NCBI GenBank assembly: GCA_025201365.1
Contig: JAIXMF010000011.1
Coordinates: 496,001 to 560,000 of the forward strand
Direction of reading: 5' to 3'
Length of the DNA stretch: 64,000 bases
From: Syncephalis plumigaleata
Lineage: Eukaryota > Zoopagomycota > Zoopagomycetes > Zoopagales > Piptocephalidaceae
Under the pieces are notes generated by a model that worked only from the letters and a program-made list of their open reading frames with translations, searched no databases and had not been told where the DNA came from. Numbering within the stretch: position 1 is the first letter of the stretch; each line of letters opens with the position of its first letter. Made by a program: the position numbers and the translations under genes. Shown here one piece after another: positions 1 to 13,757 of this stretch.

Positions 1-1053
1 TCTACTCAATATCTGGAGCCATTTATACCGGAGGATCAGATCCACGTCTTTCTTGAAGGTAAGTCGATCAATCGAAAACAAATAAATAAAACACATGTCG
101 CCGTATTAACTCGAGTAAAATTAGGTGGATACTTCATCAAAGAGGTGGTACCGAATCAACTGGCTGTCATCTCCCTGAACACCATCTATTTCTACCGCTC
201 TAATCCGGTAGTCGATGGATGTACGTCCGATCTCGATCCAGGTAGCATGCAACTGGCGTGGCTGGAACAACGAATGCAAGAACTAGCTGAAAGCAACATG
301 ACCACCTATATTATTGGTCATGTATCTCCGTCGCCGTTGCTATATCATACGCAGTGTTTACGTCGCTATTCGCGAATTATTCGTCGATGGAGTGGATTTG
401 AAGATGGTAGAAATACACAGGATAATCCGGCTACTGCACAGTCTAGGAAGACGAACGATCGTGCAATAGTGGTTGTTGGTCAATTCTTTGGACATTCTAA
501 TGTTGATCATTTTTATTTCTTGGAAGAAGAACCGGACATTGATGACGGATTAGAGGAGGTCAAGAAGAGTGACATGTTCAGAACGTATAAGAGCTCCTAT
601 ACTACAACGGGCGCTACTTCCGACGAGTACCTGGGTAAATTGTTCAAACAGTACAAGAAGGCAGGCAAGAAAGGAGCGTTGGGTCCGGTGGTGCAGGTGG
701 TGCCATCGATTATACCTACTTACAACCCGGCATTACGTGTTGTCACCTATGCCATACCTGGTACTGATGATAAGCATGCGGATTATAGACTGGGGCAACC
801 AATTGACTACGTGCAGTATTACTTTGATCTACTTGATCTAAACAATAACGCTACCACGGATTCATCAGCACTAGGACATAATGATAATGATCAAAAGTCG
901 GTCATTTATAATGTGGAGTATAGAGCACGGGAGACCTATCGATTATCCGCTCTTATTCCTTCGGAATTTGCTCGGTTAGCAGGACGTCTTTATGCAAATA
1001 ATACGCTTCGACATGAATACATGCGCCGATACTTTGTAAATACTATTAACTGA
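1..1053 (+). CDS. PPN1: Endopolyphosphatase (Ppn1-like), C-terminal part
   Basis: This is the 3' part of a gene whose start lies left of the window. Exon 1-58 joins exon 125-1053 across a GT-AG intron (59-124), giving a continuous FLEGGYFIKEVVPNQLAVISLN reading in two pieces. The pattern LAVISLNT, then YFYRSN, VDGC, a histidine in IIGHVSP and a second histidine block GQFFGHSNVDHF is that of the calcineurin-like/acid-sphingomyelinase-like phosphoesterases, closest to the fungal vacuolar endopolyphosphatase Ppn1, which cuts long polyphosphate chains. The GHV and GHSNVDH histidines are the expected metal ligands of the C-terminal half. The N-terminal metal site and the membrane anchor would be outside the window. 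A SMPDL-type phosphodiesterase is the alternative. Family assignment is fairly secure; the substrate is inferred. Confidence 0.75.
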   Translation, partial: STQYLEPFIPEDQIHVFLEGKSINRKQINKTHVAVLTRVKLGGYFIKEVVPNQLAVISLNTIYFYRSNPVVDGCTSDLDPGSMQLAWLEQRMQELAESNMTTYIIGHVSPSPLLYHTQCLRRYSRIIRRWSGFEDGRNTQDNPATAQSRKTNDRAIVVVGQFFGHSNVDHFYFLEEEPDIDDGLEEVKKSDMFRTYKSSYTTTGATSDEYLGKLFKQYKKAGKKGALGPVVQVVPSIIPTYNPALRVVTYAIPGTDDKHADYRLGQPIDYVQYYFDLLDLNNNATTDSSALGHNDNDQKSVIYNVEYRARETYRLSALIPSEFARLAGRLYANNTLRHEYMRRYFVNTIN

Positions 1054-1640
1054 GATAATAAAGAGAATAAGTGAGAACTACTTTGATAGGAAAAAGAAAA
1101 TTGGTAAAGAATGAACCAGTAGCCATTAGTATGATTTAATTGGCTGCTAACCATTGCCGCCTAAGCTGTTTGATGACTATGCTTAGCATTGTGCATGAAA
1201 GTCATGTCTAGTCACTTGACGCTTATGCTATAAGATCAGAGAGCAACAGTGGCTCTAGCAGATATCGAAATTAATACTGAGCGTGTAGTTCGGGTATGTG
1301 CAATGTGAACGGACTATGCTTGCATATTAGACGACAAGTAATGCTGTTACAATCCAAGCATGCTTTACAATGCTGCATATCTTTTCGTGTCATTCTATTT
1401 GTCTTGTCCTCGAGTATTCCATTATCAATTGGCAATAATTCTACAGTAGTATTTGCTATCTATGCGAGATTGTAATATTTCAGTTCAATCAACATCATTA
1501 AGTGGGTTCATCCAGCATACAGTGTCTCATTTACGTTTTTAGCATTATTTTATTATTGACAAGTCACAAAAGTAATGAACTGACTAGCCTTCGTATCACA
1601 CTGACAATTGGTCTAATCAAATGACCAACGTCTGCTTCAT
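1054..1640. other. Convergent intergenic region, no gene seen
   Basis: About 590 nt between the Ppn1-like stop and the stop of the minus-strand ABC transporter. It presumably holds both 3' UTRs. I see no conserved reading frame, RNA gene or repeat in it. Confidence 0.6.
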
Positions 1641-4600
1641 TTAACTCATGAATATGGATGAATTGTTCTGGCTCATCGCTAAGAGCAGTTCCAGTTCCCC
1701 TGATCGCTCGCAAAGATTACGGAATAGACTGTCGGGCTGTTTGATGAGCACGCTCGGTTTATCAAACTCTACTAGTCGTCCCGTATCTATTGGTAATTGC
1801 TTAAATATCAGCATTTCTATTAGTGCCGTAATATTGCCACTTACCAAGTACCATGACACGATCATAGTCGATAATCGTACGCAATCGATGTGCCACACAT
1901 AACAATGTGGAATTGTCGAACTCTTGCCGAATCATGTCCTGGATCTTTGCATCAGTGTCTAAGTCAATCGATGCCGTAGCCTCATCCATAATAATCACCT
2001 AGCGGTATCATTAGTTAGTATTGCCATGATGGTTGTCATAATGCCACGCTCAGCGACTTACTCGACTATTTCGAAGCAATGCTCGTGCCATCGACAAAAG
2101 TTGACGCTGGCCATGACTAAAGTTCGATCCGTTCTCCGTCACTGGTGCGTCAAGATGCTCCAGACCCGCTGGTTTCTCAGCATGCACGTCGGCATCGATT
2201 AGATGCGCTCGACGTAGTGCATTCCACAACTCGGCATCGTCATGCATCGAGAACGGGTCAAGATTGCTGCGAATGGTGCCGCTAAACAATACCGGGTCCT
2301 GTGGGATGATTGTTAAGCGCGAGCGTAAATCCCTCAGTCCAATGGTGGCAATGTCAATGTCGTCTATTAGAATTCGACCAGCAAATGCCTCTACAAATCG
2401 GAAGAACGCAAGTGACATGGTTGACTTGCCAGCACCTATTACATTGCCATTAGTTAGTATATTATTCGCAATCACCTCCCGTATCACTCGCCTGTTCGAC
2501 CGACAATGCCAATGCGTTCACCTGGTCGAGCTGAAAATGAAAGATCACGTATTACCGGACTTTGGTCAACGTCGTATCGAATGGTCACTCCCTCAAAATC
2601 GATTTTCCTTGTTCCGGCCACTGTCATACTAGTTAGTACGGATACATTGTACGATTTGTGCGATGACTTACATTTGGCGGCGGACGATGCTCGTCGATAA
2701 TGGCAGCTGGCTCCTGTTCAAGCCATAGATATTCGTCAATACGTTCAACACTACTCATAGCAATGTCAATGCGTGTATATTGCTGTATAACATTCTATGC
2801 TCGATTGTATTAATAAATAGTGTATACACAGTGCAAAATGCTAACTTACTGCAGCCGATGTCAAGAAGCCAAGCGCATAACTGAGTGCAAACCCTGCAAC
2901 TCCAGCACCAATCTTGTCCCGATTCCAGATGAAACATCCTGCAGCAATCAGCGTGAATATCGATGAGATCACTTGTATACGACAGATAATCCATTGATCG
3001 GCACCGCCTTGCAAGTAGAATGGACGTTGCATCGTGTCAATGCGACGTATGTTCTGCGCCGTAAACCATTCCTGCATGCCGAATGCTCTGACTGTTGCTG
3101 CACCGCTGTTTACACAATAGTCAGCTATTGCATTAGACATGCGTGTACACACCAACTTACTTGAGGATGTCCGTGCACAATGACAACAATGGTGATTTGT
3201 TAACCGCTTCCAATCGTTTAAGATTTCGACTGGTTTTCAAGTAGTAGCGAACAAGGAGATAATACACATAAACTAAGTCAATGCGTTAGTGCACAAGCAT
3301 GCGGCCAATATGTACTATTATCTTACATATAATTACGCTTACGGTGATAAACCATGGTAACGCGAAGCATACAATCAACAACTGGAACACCATACGACTG
3401 GCAAAGGACGTCGTGTGTTGCAATGCAAATATTATTGTAGAATCAACATCGCTAATATCCTTGCTAAACCGATTGATCAATCGGCCAATCGGTGTCTTGT
3501 CTAGGAATCGGATTGATGCGTATAGCACGCGATGAAGCATTTCTTTAAATAAAACACGTCCTGCTCGTATTTGTGTCTAATTAGAAGAAGTGGCGGCACC
3601 ATACAGAATAGTATGATCACCAGTGTATACCACAAATATCCACGAATATAATACCCATTTGTTTCCAAAGAGGCATTCTGTGTCCAGATGACTAGCCAGT
3701 AAGCTTGACAAATGATCAACAGTTGCAGGAAGAGGTATGCACCAATGGATATGATCCAGAAGTGATATCCAGCAGCACCAATGTAGGTCTTGTACACTCT
3801 GCCCGGGATTTCACCACTGGCGTAAACCTCTTGCTCGACAGACACGCAGTTAGCACGAACATCAAATGAGCTATTGGACAGTATTGCCTGCACACGATGT
3901 GCACTCCCTTTTCTTTTGGGATGTTTTACCAGAACATCTGATGAATCCGTCATGTTGGTTACATCTGAGTCGCTGTCACTCGTTGACAATAACGAAGCGA
4001 GTGCGACTAATGGCGCGCCAGTAGCAACAATCTGACCTGCATTCATTAATACGGCGAATTTGGCAATCGATGCGCATAGCTCGATGTGATGCGTAACGAG
4101 AATACACGTGCGCCCTTGCATCAATGGTCCTGACAAGCAATGCTCAATAATATGTCTGGCCGTATGAGTGTCGACCGACGAGAGGCAATCGTCTAGCAGT
4201 AGATACTGGTATGGTCCATAAACAGCACGAGCTAATGCAAGCCGCTGCTTCTGACCACCAGACAGCATAATTCCCTTCTCGCCCACGATTGTATAGTCGC
4301 CGGCATCGAGTATTTCGAGGTCGCGCTCCAGTGCACAGGCATGTAACACTTGTCGATATCGCTGCTCATCGTACGTTTGCCCAAATAAAATGTTGTCACG
4401 AATCGTCGTATTCTGCAACCATGCTTGTTGTGCCACATAGCCAATATTACTACAGACGATACCAAGCGAGCTTGCATGTCGTACATTTGTCGGCAGAAAT
4501 ACCTTGCCATGTACACGTGGCATTTCTACACGTGTATATATAAGCTTAAATGTAATGTATAATATCAGCACACTTACCACCGAGTAAAGCCATCAGCAAC

Positions 4601-6868
4601 GAGGATTTACCACAGCCAGTTGGACCGGCAATAATGTTTAGTTCGCCGATCATGAAATTGACATTCAGTTCATTTAGTACGAATACAGACGTATCCGATT
4701 TATCACTACAAGTAGATAAAGTATGACCTTGCATCGGCAAACTCCAGGCGAACGTGCCATCAACGATGCCAATACGCTCATGTGTATCGTCCACCGGTGT
4801 CGATGCTGTTGACGCTGTAATATCAATTATTGGCTGTGATAGAAAAGAGTTGACACGTTTAAACACGGATATACAGTTTGCATAGTAAAATATCGAGCTA
4901 GGCATTTGTTGCAAGGCAACACGCAACGATTCAAACAAAGCTATTGCTGTAAAGGCAACTGTTGCCGTAAGTGTGTTCTTGTAGATTACCGTATACGCGG
5001 CTAACGTGGCAACTGTCACGATTACCGGTGTAATGGAGGTGTTTCCCAAAAAGAAGGCGAATCCAACAAATGTCTCCCAGATCTTGACAAGTTCCAGTTC
5101 GCGTGCTTCATCAGTACGAGCGTAAACTTGCGGCTCCCAAGCGAATAGTTTCACGATACGAATTGAATGCAATGCCTAAATGGAGTTAGCTTTGATGCAA
5201 TAGCAATATTGGCTAATTACCTCAGTTATGATTGATAGCCGTTTCTCTGACGCTATTCGACGCTCATGGATACTTCCAACACTTTGAAGTGATCGTATTC
5301 CCTGTATTAATATGCATAATATCAGGGCAACGAGACCGAATACCGAGGCGGGACCAACGATATACCAAAGTAACGGGAATGCAATGATGATTTGCAATAT
5401 GCTTCCGGAATATAGATGCAGTCGAGTTATAGCCTCTTCCAGTGTTGCAATATCCGCGTTTAACAAATTTGCAACGGCTCCACTATCCCATTCACTGGAC
5501 TTTGCACCGTTGTTCATGGATGACGTTGAGTTGACTTTGGTGCAGGGCAAACGACGTTTGAGGCACATCTTGAATATCTCGTTTGAGATAATAGCCTTGA
5601 ACTGCAGCATGGAATGGTAGCCCTCCATGTTGCCCAGCTGATAAAACACGCTAGAGATAATCATACTCGCGAACATGCCAAACAGGTAGAACCAAGCATA
5701 CGAGTCTGCACCACTTTTCACATTAAAATCATCGAGCAAGAAGTAAAAGAATGCCGGGACAGCAAATAAGCTAATACTCCATAAGGCGCCATAGAGCTGC
5801 TGTTTAATAATTTCGTTCTTGCACGCCATAAACAATAGCATTGGACTAAACGGTCTATTTGCTCTATAATAATGACAATGATTAATCTACAGGTTTATCG
5901 ATTGACATTTAGCACTAACCTGCACTTGTTGTATTTCTTTATAATGGCCACTGCCTGGTCATCATACGGGAGTTCCCATAGATCACTACTGCCAAGTGTC
6001 CGTTTAGCGCCCTTGGTCATGAGCGGTGATATCCAACTGAACGACATCCACTCGTATAGCGATGCACTAATCTCCAGTGACATTAGTCGTCCGCTGGAGG
6101 TTACCTCGACTGGACCACGTGTCATCAGCAATCCTATGAAAGTAATCGTGGCACCAAATATGAAAATGAGCACGGAACGTGACTCGGGCAGCTGAAACTC
6201 GAGGATCTCGTATTTGTATATTACTATGAAATCGGCTACATTGCAAACGTAAGCAACGATAATAAGCACCATTTGATGCATCCTAGGAATTGATGTCGAT
6301 AACTTGCTGTACCGCATATTGACTAGTGATAATCCAGTTATGTATAACTAGAATGGACACGTGTCAGCACTGTGTATTACTACTGCCGCCCACTACTTAC
6401 CCAAACGAGCAAACTCATCGTGGTGAAATACACGGATGTTTTGTAGTGATGATGTCGATCAAACATCCGCCATACAACGCCCCAGATGGAAGCAGACAGG
6501 GCAATCATGCTACCGACCAGTATCGATATATCCGAGTCGACGTTGCCGTGTTTGACCCATCGCTTGATACTCGTAAAGTAGTCGAATCGCTCCATGCTTT
6601 GATTGCTTACAATATCAGCAAGTATGAACGTGGTATCCTCGTCATCGTCATCCTCGTCTTCATCTTCATCTTCATCTTCATATTGGTCTGGATGTGCATT
6701 GCTTGGAATGGGAGCGTAGTCGACATCATCGTATATAAAACAGCTCAGTCGACCAATGGCTATAATAATGACAGATAGAATAACAGCAGCAAATGCCAAT
6801 ATTCCAAAAACAAACCTATTGCAAGTGGATTAGCCAGTGAATTGGATGTTTCCGCATATTACTTACAT
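1641..6868 (-). CDS. ABCC-family (MRP-type) ABC transporter, catalytic copy
   Basis: Multi-exon full ABC transporter with TMD0-TMD1-NBD1-TMD2-NBD2 order, as in yeast Ycf1 or human MRP1, which export glutathione or other conjugates, often into the vacuole. NBD1 (about 5.0-3.9 kb) has Walker [10 protein letters not shown], signature LSGGQKQR, Walker [12 protein letters not shown] (Asp in place of Glu, usual for ABCC NBD1) and H-loop THH. NBD2 (about 2.5-1.65 kb) has Walker A ending GAGKST interrupted by an intron, Q-loop [11 protein letters not shown], signature FSHGQRQ, Walker [13 protein letters not shown] and H-loop VAHRL, so both sites look competent. The last intron is 1787-1844. An acidic Asp/Glu run lies at about 6620-6690 between the first membrane segments. 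The 5' end is uncertain: the first in-frame Met is split AT|G by the first intron (6868-6867 plus the next exon), and an upstream exon cannot be excluded. Confidence 0.85.
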
Positions 6869-7319
6869 GATATTCGCAACAACAGCAATATGTAAGTATT
6901 CAAATAATAATAATAATAATAATAGTGCTCAACTAACATGTAAATAAAGACAAGCACATTCGTTTATTATTTCATGACAGTGGACACGAAAACACATTAT
7001 TATTAATGTTTTACGTGTACGGGTAGAGTACGCGTCATCAAACTACGTATTTCATGGTGGTACAACATCCTATTTGACTATACATCTACCAACGAAGACG
7101 TGAACACTCGTCTATATCGTCAGCGTATCGCATACTTTTGTAAGCACTAGTTATTGACCCTTTATGCTTCTTGTTTAATGATCGCGATATACATGCAATA
7201 ATTCGGATGATGTAATAAACAACATTGAAAACATAGAAAGCATGATAAAATGTTGAAATGTTTACAAATCGCGAATTCACTCATTCATCTTGACACCATT
7301 ATTTTGTTATAATTTTAAC
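6869..7319. promoter_or_regulatory. Divergent 5' region of ABC transporter and focadhesin gene
   Basis: About 450 nt between two head-to-head genes, so it should contain both promoters. It includes an AAT microsatellite (6902-6923) and possibly an unrecognised first exon of the ABC gene. No specific regulatory site is convincing. Confidence 0.4.
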
Positions 7320-10300
7320 ATGAATCAGGATAAAAGTGAATCGGCATTGCAGAAAAGATTGTTCAGCTCGCACTATACTGTGCAATCGCAAGCTTTTCGT
7401 GCTTTGCTAGCACAGGTAGAACAGCAGCAACCGGCAGCAATTGAGCAATTCCGACAGCTTTTAGTGAATTCAACCACGCCTGATTTGCTACGTACTGCTG
7501 CATTTCATGTCCTGCCTCGACTCGTTCGTCGTAACATTATACCATGGAAGGATGCACAGGAAGACTTGATACAAACAATGATACTAGTAGGCAAGTCCTC
7601 ACCTTCTACGCCAGCAGTAAATACAAAGGAGGAACTGCGTAGTTTTGATATGGCATCTATTATAAATACGCAGTTGCAGCTCGTTCGATTGGTGGCCCTT
7701 CAACCGGGATCGTCCTTCCCCTCGTATACCACCAGAAATCATCCGCTGATTATTATGATGGAACGATCAAGTGCCACATCAGTAGTGCACCAAATGTTAT
7801 TTGTCATTGAGGACACGATAGTCTCGCTAATTCAACCGGCACTTAACAATTCATCATCAGAACATGCAAAACAATCGATGGAAGCGGCCAATCAATTTAT
7901 TCAGTATTCGCGCTTTCCTCTAATCTACGCAATGTCAATGGCGGACACTACAATGGACGCGGAAGGTGTGGCCCGACTGCAGACTTGTAGCATGTTAACA
8001 CGAATCATTCGCGTTGTACATTCACTGCATCAACAGCCATTTTACACGGCTCTATTTTCCATACTAATTGAAGGTTGGCGGCTTGCCTGGTCGTCTTCAC
8101 CTAGTCATCCCACGATCGCTAGTATGGCAGAGATGATCGTTGATGTGGATTGGCCAAGGACAGCTGCAACATCCTCATACTGTCAGCCATATCTAATTAT
8201 AAATGGTCAACTATGGTCGATACTAATGGATGGCGCGATGGCACAGCAACCCATTTCCTTATGGATTCATCTATTACAAAGGTCATATGGTCATTGTAAG
8301 GCGAATGAACTGAATATTCACTATCAGATATTAGCAGCAGTAGGTATTACATTTCTCCTATCAACTAGCATATCACCATTGGATCAGACCGATCTACTAG
8401 GCTTATGGGAAGATGTATCAGCAGGAATTACAAGATCAAAAGTAGCACTACTAGCTGCATCGCCATTATTGCAACTTTCCATAGATGCAACCACGACAGA
8501 AGTACGAGTTAAGGCATCCAATTTATTCAATAAGCTCGTATTAACATCATTTGAAGCATTACCATCAGTAGATGTAAGCAAATACTACCATTCATCATTA
8601 ATGAACTAGCTTTACTAATACGATTATTATTTTTATTCTCTATAATAGTGGCAGTCATTCATTGGTTCAATGGAATGGACGGGAACATGGGCGACACTTG
8701 TTCATTACACTCATATATGGTGGCAGGACATTAGTAACACGGGAGTATTTGATACCACCACATTGATGGGGCATTTCTTTATTATTTCCCGAGTATTCGA
8801 TCGTTCTATACCATTCTCACTCAATCATTTCATACTAAGCAAGCCGGAATTGGTACATTTACCCGTATTGTTCTACATCCTAAGAACAGGAAACGATAAG
8901 GCATGCATTAATGTTTTACTAAAAGCCCTGCCCTCACTGGCACAGGATGCGTATGGCACGGCTGCCGTCATAAAAGTTGCCACTGGGCTATTGTCCTATC
9001 GAAAAGACGGACAATTAGCGGCAACTGGACTTCGTATGTTACTGGCTATATGGCGCGTTAATCCGCGTGCCTGGCGTATTCTTCGATCTGCCTGTATGGA
9101 GTGGATACAACGACGTCAATCGACAACTTCATTGACATCTTCATCATCATCACTAATAATGGATCTGGCAGTGATATCTTGCTTAAAGTAGGGTTAGAAT
9201 TGGATGCACTATGATACCTAGGATTAATACTCGTTTATTACTAGAGAAGCGGTACTCTTACGTGGTAAAGAATATGCGGAAGATGTGCTGTCACTCGCGG
9301 CATTATTATTACGCTGTCGCCTTGCTCCATTGTCAATAGCAATGATTGTTGACACGATAACTATTTGTGTTCAAGCGGATGTTGTCGATGCACGCACTGG
9401 TAAATGGAAATATTATTGCATACTCTAGGAGAGAAAACTAATCATATTAACACTTGCTTATAGTGTGGACTGTTCTAGTTGAGCCAGTTGGAATAATAGC
9501 TAAACGACAGAATAATACACGTTTACTATGTGCATTATGTCGATTCTTTTCTCTAGTTGGAAATATTAAAGAAGGTAGGCGGCATTTATACATCGATTGA
9601 TTATGATCTAATCATGTATTAGATACCGAGGGTCATGTTCAATTTAAACAGGCAATACTAGAAGAGTATTTACATCCGTTGGCATTTCCGCAAACATGCA
9701 CCAATCCATTAGAGGTAGATGGCAAAGTCAGAGATGCGGCATTGCAAGCATTGTCGCATTTCTCCAACGACGACATTGAATCGATAACACAGTACACGCC
9801 ACGTGACCTACTTGCTAATATGTTGGCGCATCCACGTTTGAGCAGTGCTGACTTCCTTTCATCGTTTATTCAACGGGAACTTATGCGAATGCGACGTGGA
9901 TTAATGAAAGGCGGTAGATTCGCTGGTGGATCATCCACGGGTGAGCCACGCTGGTTGAATACACTAAAGAATTCACTGTCAAGTTGGCAGGCACAATGGC
10001 ATTCTGGAGAAATGTCCACCGCTTTGATAGGCATAGGTGCAGCGGCAGTGTTACATCAAGTTAAGGTAACATTTGATACCACATCCATGGCACAACTTAT
10101 TAGCGATCTGGCACGAGATGCATCATTTTCAGATAATTTTATATGGCGTTCCATTGCCGTATCATCATGGACTAATCTGTTCCGACAACTTCTTGTACAG
10201 CATTCGGATACTGATACACTGATGCATACCTGCTACACGGCGATTGTAGACCAGCTGGCGGTTTGTCGTGTTCCAAAGGATATTGGCAATCTAATATTTG

Positions 10301-13274
10301 CCCTTGGAGGTGAGCTTACACTAGTCTATCTTTCTCTCGATATCAACTAACCACTAACAAACTTGATTAGGATTCTGCTGTGCGCTATACGAGTGTGCAT
10401 TGAACACGGCAACATCTGCACTTATTCTACGAAGTGTACGCTTATTAATGAGCGAGGAAAGACGACCACAAATAGTCTCGGGGGATTATGCCAACTTTGC
10501 CACGACTATGGTTATTGGTAAATTAACCTCTTTATTAGCACCTGATGAACCGCTTATAGAACAAGTGGCAACACAATTGAAACAAGGATTATCGGCGAGT
10601 AGTGCAAGGCAAGTTGACACTATTGATTGTAAACCTATAGCTTGTCTAATACATGTTTAGGAATGGCAATGGCCATGAAGGATGGCAGTATGGCTGCTTA
10701 AATGGACTGGCTCAACTAGTTAAATGTCTCTATGAAGCTGTCACCTTATCAGACAAAGGATGGTCATTACGAGAAGAGCTTATGGATCTATTGATTAACT
10801 CGCTACATCCTACAAGTCAGACTACTGTTCTAGGAGGATTAGGTGCAGGTTTGGGATTAGCCGAGTTATGCCAGTGGAATGAATCGATCCATTCGATTGT
10901 TTACTCGGCCGCGGTAGAGCTCATTAATGATCACATAAGTAATGAGCAGAATCCCGGTAAACTAGCCGGTGCAGCATGGATTGTAGCAATGTCTGCTCCT
11001 AAATCTGATCGAGCTATTCAACTGCAACTGCTACAACAACTCCAATCGATAACAGGTTGTAATCAGGTATGTATATATATATTATATACGAAATCAATAA
11101 TGATATACTAATTAGTAGAGACAGGATCACTGGACGGAAGGTTGGTCAGCGGTACAGTCAGCCTATGCCTATTTGTTGCATCATCATCTACAGGCAACGG
11201 GTCAGCAATCGAGCATTCTATCCACGTACTATACGTATATCAATGAACAGCTAAACACGATAGAGTCATCTGCCACACCATCTGCCTATAGACAAATGGC
11301 TGTAATGAATCTGGGTGTAGCACTTGGCTTCACTTGGTCATCTTCCATTAAAGAGGGCGTTGTTCCATTCTATCAAACTGACGCGTCAAGCGAGCCAATA
11401 CTCCGTTTATGGCGTGCATGCTCCTCGGAGACGAGTACGAGTACTCGAGACATCAAGAGTAGTCGTATGGTGGGACTGATGGCTATACGATGGACGAACG
11501 AACTACAAATGGATCGTGATCACGAATTAATACACGCCAACAGCAACAGGATAGATGGCAATAGCAGTCATGAGCCACATGATTTAACTCGTCTTCCATC
11601 GACTAGTTATCTACGCGCTGTATTTGATGTGCTAACAGAGATGGTACAAGGTGGGTTCAATGCTGCAACACTACTATCCTATTGACCTATTGTGTACACA
11701 GGTGGCATAGAAAACGAAACAAAAGTGCTACTACTGCTGCAAGCGTTGTCCCACGTATCATGGCAGTATCCCATTGTTAACTGGTGGCCGGTGTTGTCTC
11801 GTTTATTGGAATGGCCCAGCTCGTCGATACGGTCGTGCTTGCTGCACATTGCAACACGACATGCAAGTTACTCGAGTTCATTGTTGAAGGTGTTACAATT
11901 AATGTTGCTTAGATTCCAGACGGAACAGAGCACAGAACTACGCTGCCATCTCGTTGGGGAACTGGGCGTGGGTCGTCTACTAGCGCTGATTGGTCTTGGA
12001 CCTATTCAAGCATTAACTTCGAGGGAGGTCGATTGCCTACAACTGAATAAGCAGCGTGGCACAAGCGATGAAGACGCGGGACAAACATCTACCATATCGG
12101 CAGCACAAGTACAATCGGTATTACAATCGATAGAGGAGACACTATTTGGATTGGAGTCCAACCAGTTGACAGAGGAGCGGCTTATCTACTTGAGCACGCT
12201 TGCCAACCATTTGGACCGACCTTCATTGACGCAATACATCATTGACACGGATAGGAAGAAGGAGAAGCCGCAAGAGGAGACGGAGGCAGCCGAGGAAACA
12301 TTGTATCAGACACGATTGAACCTACGACATCGACTACATAAGGGTATGTCCAATAGAGAGATCTACCTTACGGTTAAGGCCTCATTAAGCCTTCCCGATG
12401 AGATGCCAACTACGATACGATCCACTAGGGAGGATGCATTTGACCACATGTGCTATGCAAAAGTGATATGTGCTCTAGTGAAGCTGGGTCGTCTGCCCTC
12501 TACGCGATATCTAGTAAAAGTTATACAAAAGACACTGGATCGTAGAACAACGCAGGAACAGTTTATTGATTTTGTTCATTACTGGATACTGCCAGCATTG
12601 TACCAACAAGGAAGACAAGCTAAGCTACTGCCCGTACTCGGTGCGGAATGGTTAATACGCTGGCTTGACGTGCTTATCCTACAAGCGGATAAGCCTAACT
12701 GGCCCGAGATGATAGAATGGTTTATACGGTATTTACTACCAGGCACCATTCAAGTAATGCAAGATGACCTATCATCCAATGATAACAACACGAACTACGA
12801 GGCAATTGGTCTGCCTAAAGAGATTGACGCACGAATGACATCACTTTATCGTAATCATTGTAATGCAATAGACCTCGTTGATTATGCAGAAGCCTTTTAT
12901 GCCACCGCAGTAATAGGCGATTTTGTCGTGGAACTACCGATATCACATTATGAACTACAGCGTCAGGTAAGATGAATATGATGTATACATAGTAACACAT
13001 ATATACATATATACATACTAATACTACATGTCATATCTAGTTGGTTAAACGTTTAACCACAATACATGGTTATTGTGTGGCACAATCACCATCCAATGCA
13101 CTTCTTTGTTCGCCTTCGTCATCATCATCATCATCATCTACATCCACTGCATTCGTACTATGGCAAACATTAATGGAGCGTATTTTGCCAGCACTTACAG
13201 TTCAGGAAAGACGCCACTTTAGAATGAACAACCACAATCGTTGTAGCACTAACAGCAGCGGTGATAACATATAG
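7320..13274 (+). CDS. FOCAD: Focadhesin/RST1 family protein
   Basis: Ten exons (7320-8573, 8649-9187, 9245-9399, 9464-9574, 9623-10309, 10371-10608, 10661-11066, 11125-11650, 11702-12966, 13041-13274) join without a break to 5415 nt, or 1804 aa; human focadhesin is about 1800 aa. The N-terminus has a block SYTTRNHPLI that resembles the YTIRNHPHPLI block of focadhesin. The rest is an alpha-helical, HEAT-like solenoid with no catalytic motif. Known relatives are animal FOCAD and plant RST1, which support the SKI complex and exosome in cytoplasmic RNA decay; that role here is inferred. The start is the ATG at 7320, the first in frame. The intron at 10609-10660 has a GC donor (AG/GCAAGT). Identification rests on recalled family motifs and matching length, so another HEAT-repeat protein is possible. 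Confidence 0.7.
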
Positions 13275-13757
13275 TATTGAGATCTACAGGGAACTTGTAC
13301 CATTCCATTTATGGTAGACTTGAGCATGTGTATGGTAGATCCATTATTACTGTGTTATGGTAGCCACGCTAGTCACCTTGTGGCTACCATAGTAGCCTAA
13401 TAAAAGGCGTCCATATTAATGCATGTACCCGTGCTTCTTCCATTTCCATTCGTGTATGCATACACACACAAATACTTTATCAAACAATCTGTGCTCTCCT
13501 TCATTCCCACTCCTGAACTTTTTTCTCCGCTATTGTCAGCATCACATTATCATACTCACACTCTTATATATATATATATAATATCATTGACATTTATTAC
13601 TATCCTTTGATAAGGTGGTGTGGTCCTTTTCTTCCTACTCGTCTACTCGTCTACCTATCTACTTCTCTTTAATGGCTTGTCCACTTTCTTATCACTTTAT
13701 CCTACTGCCAGTTGTATAAACACCCTGGAATAGTTATTGCCTATTTACGCTTGGTCC
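13275..13757. other. Intergenic region, no gene seen
   Basis: About 480 nt between two plus-strand genes, with T-rich and C/T-rich stretches and a short TA run near 13565. The first part contains a small imperfect palindrome around a repeated GGTAGCCAC/GTGGCTACC (about 13359-13390) that could form a hairpin 3' of the focadhesin gene. No coding frame is supported. Confidence 0.4.
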
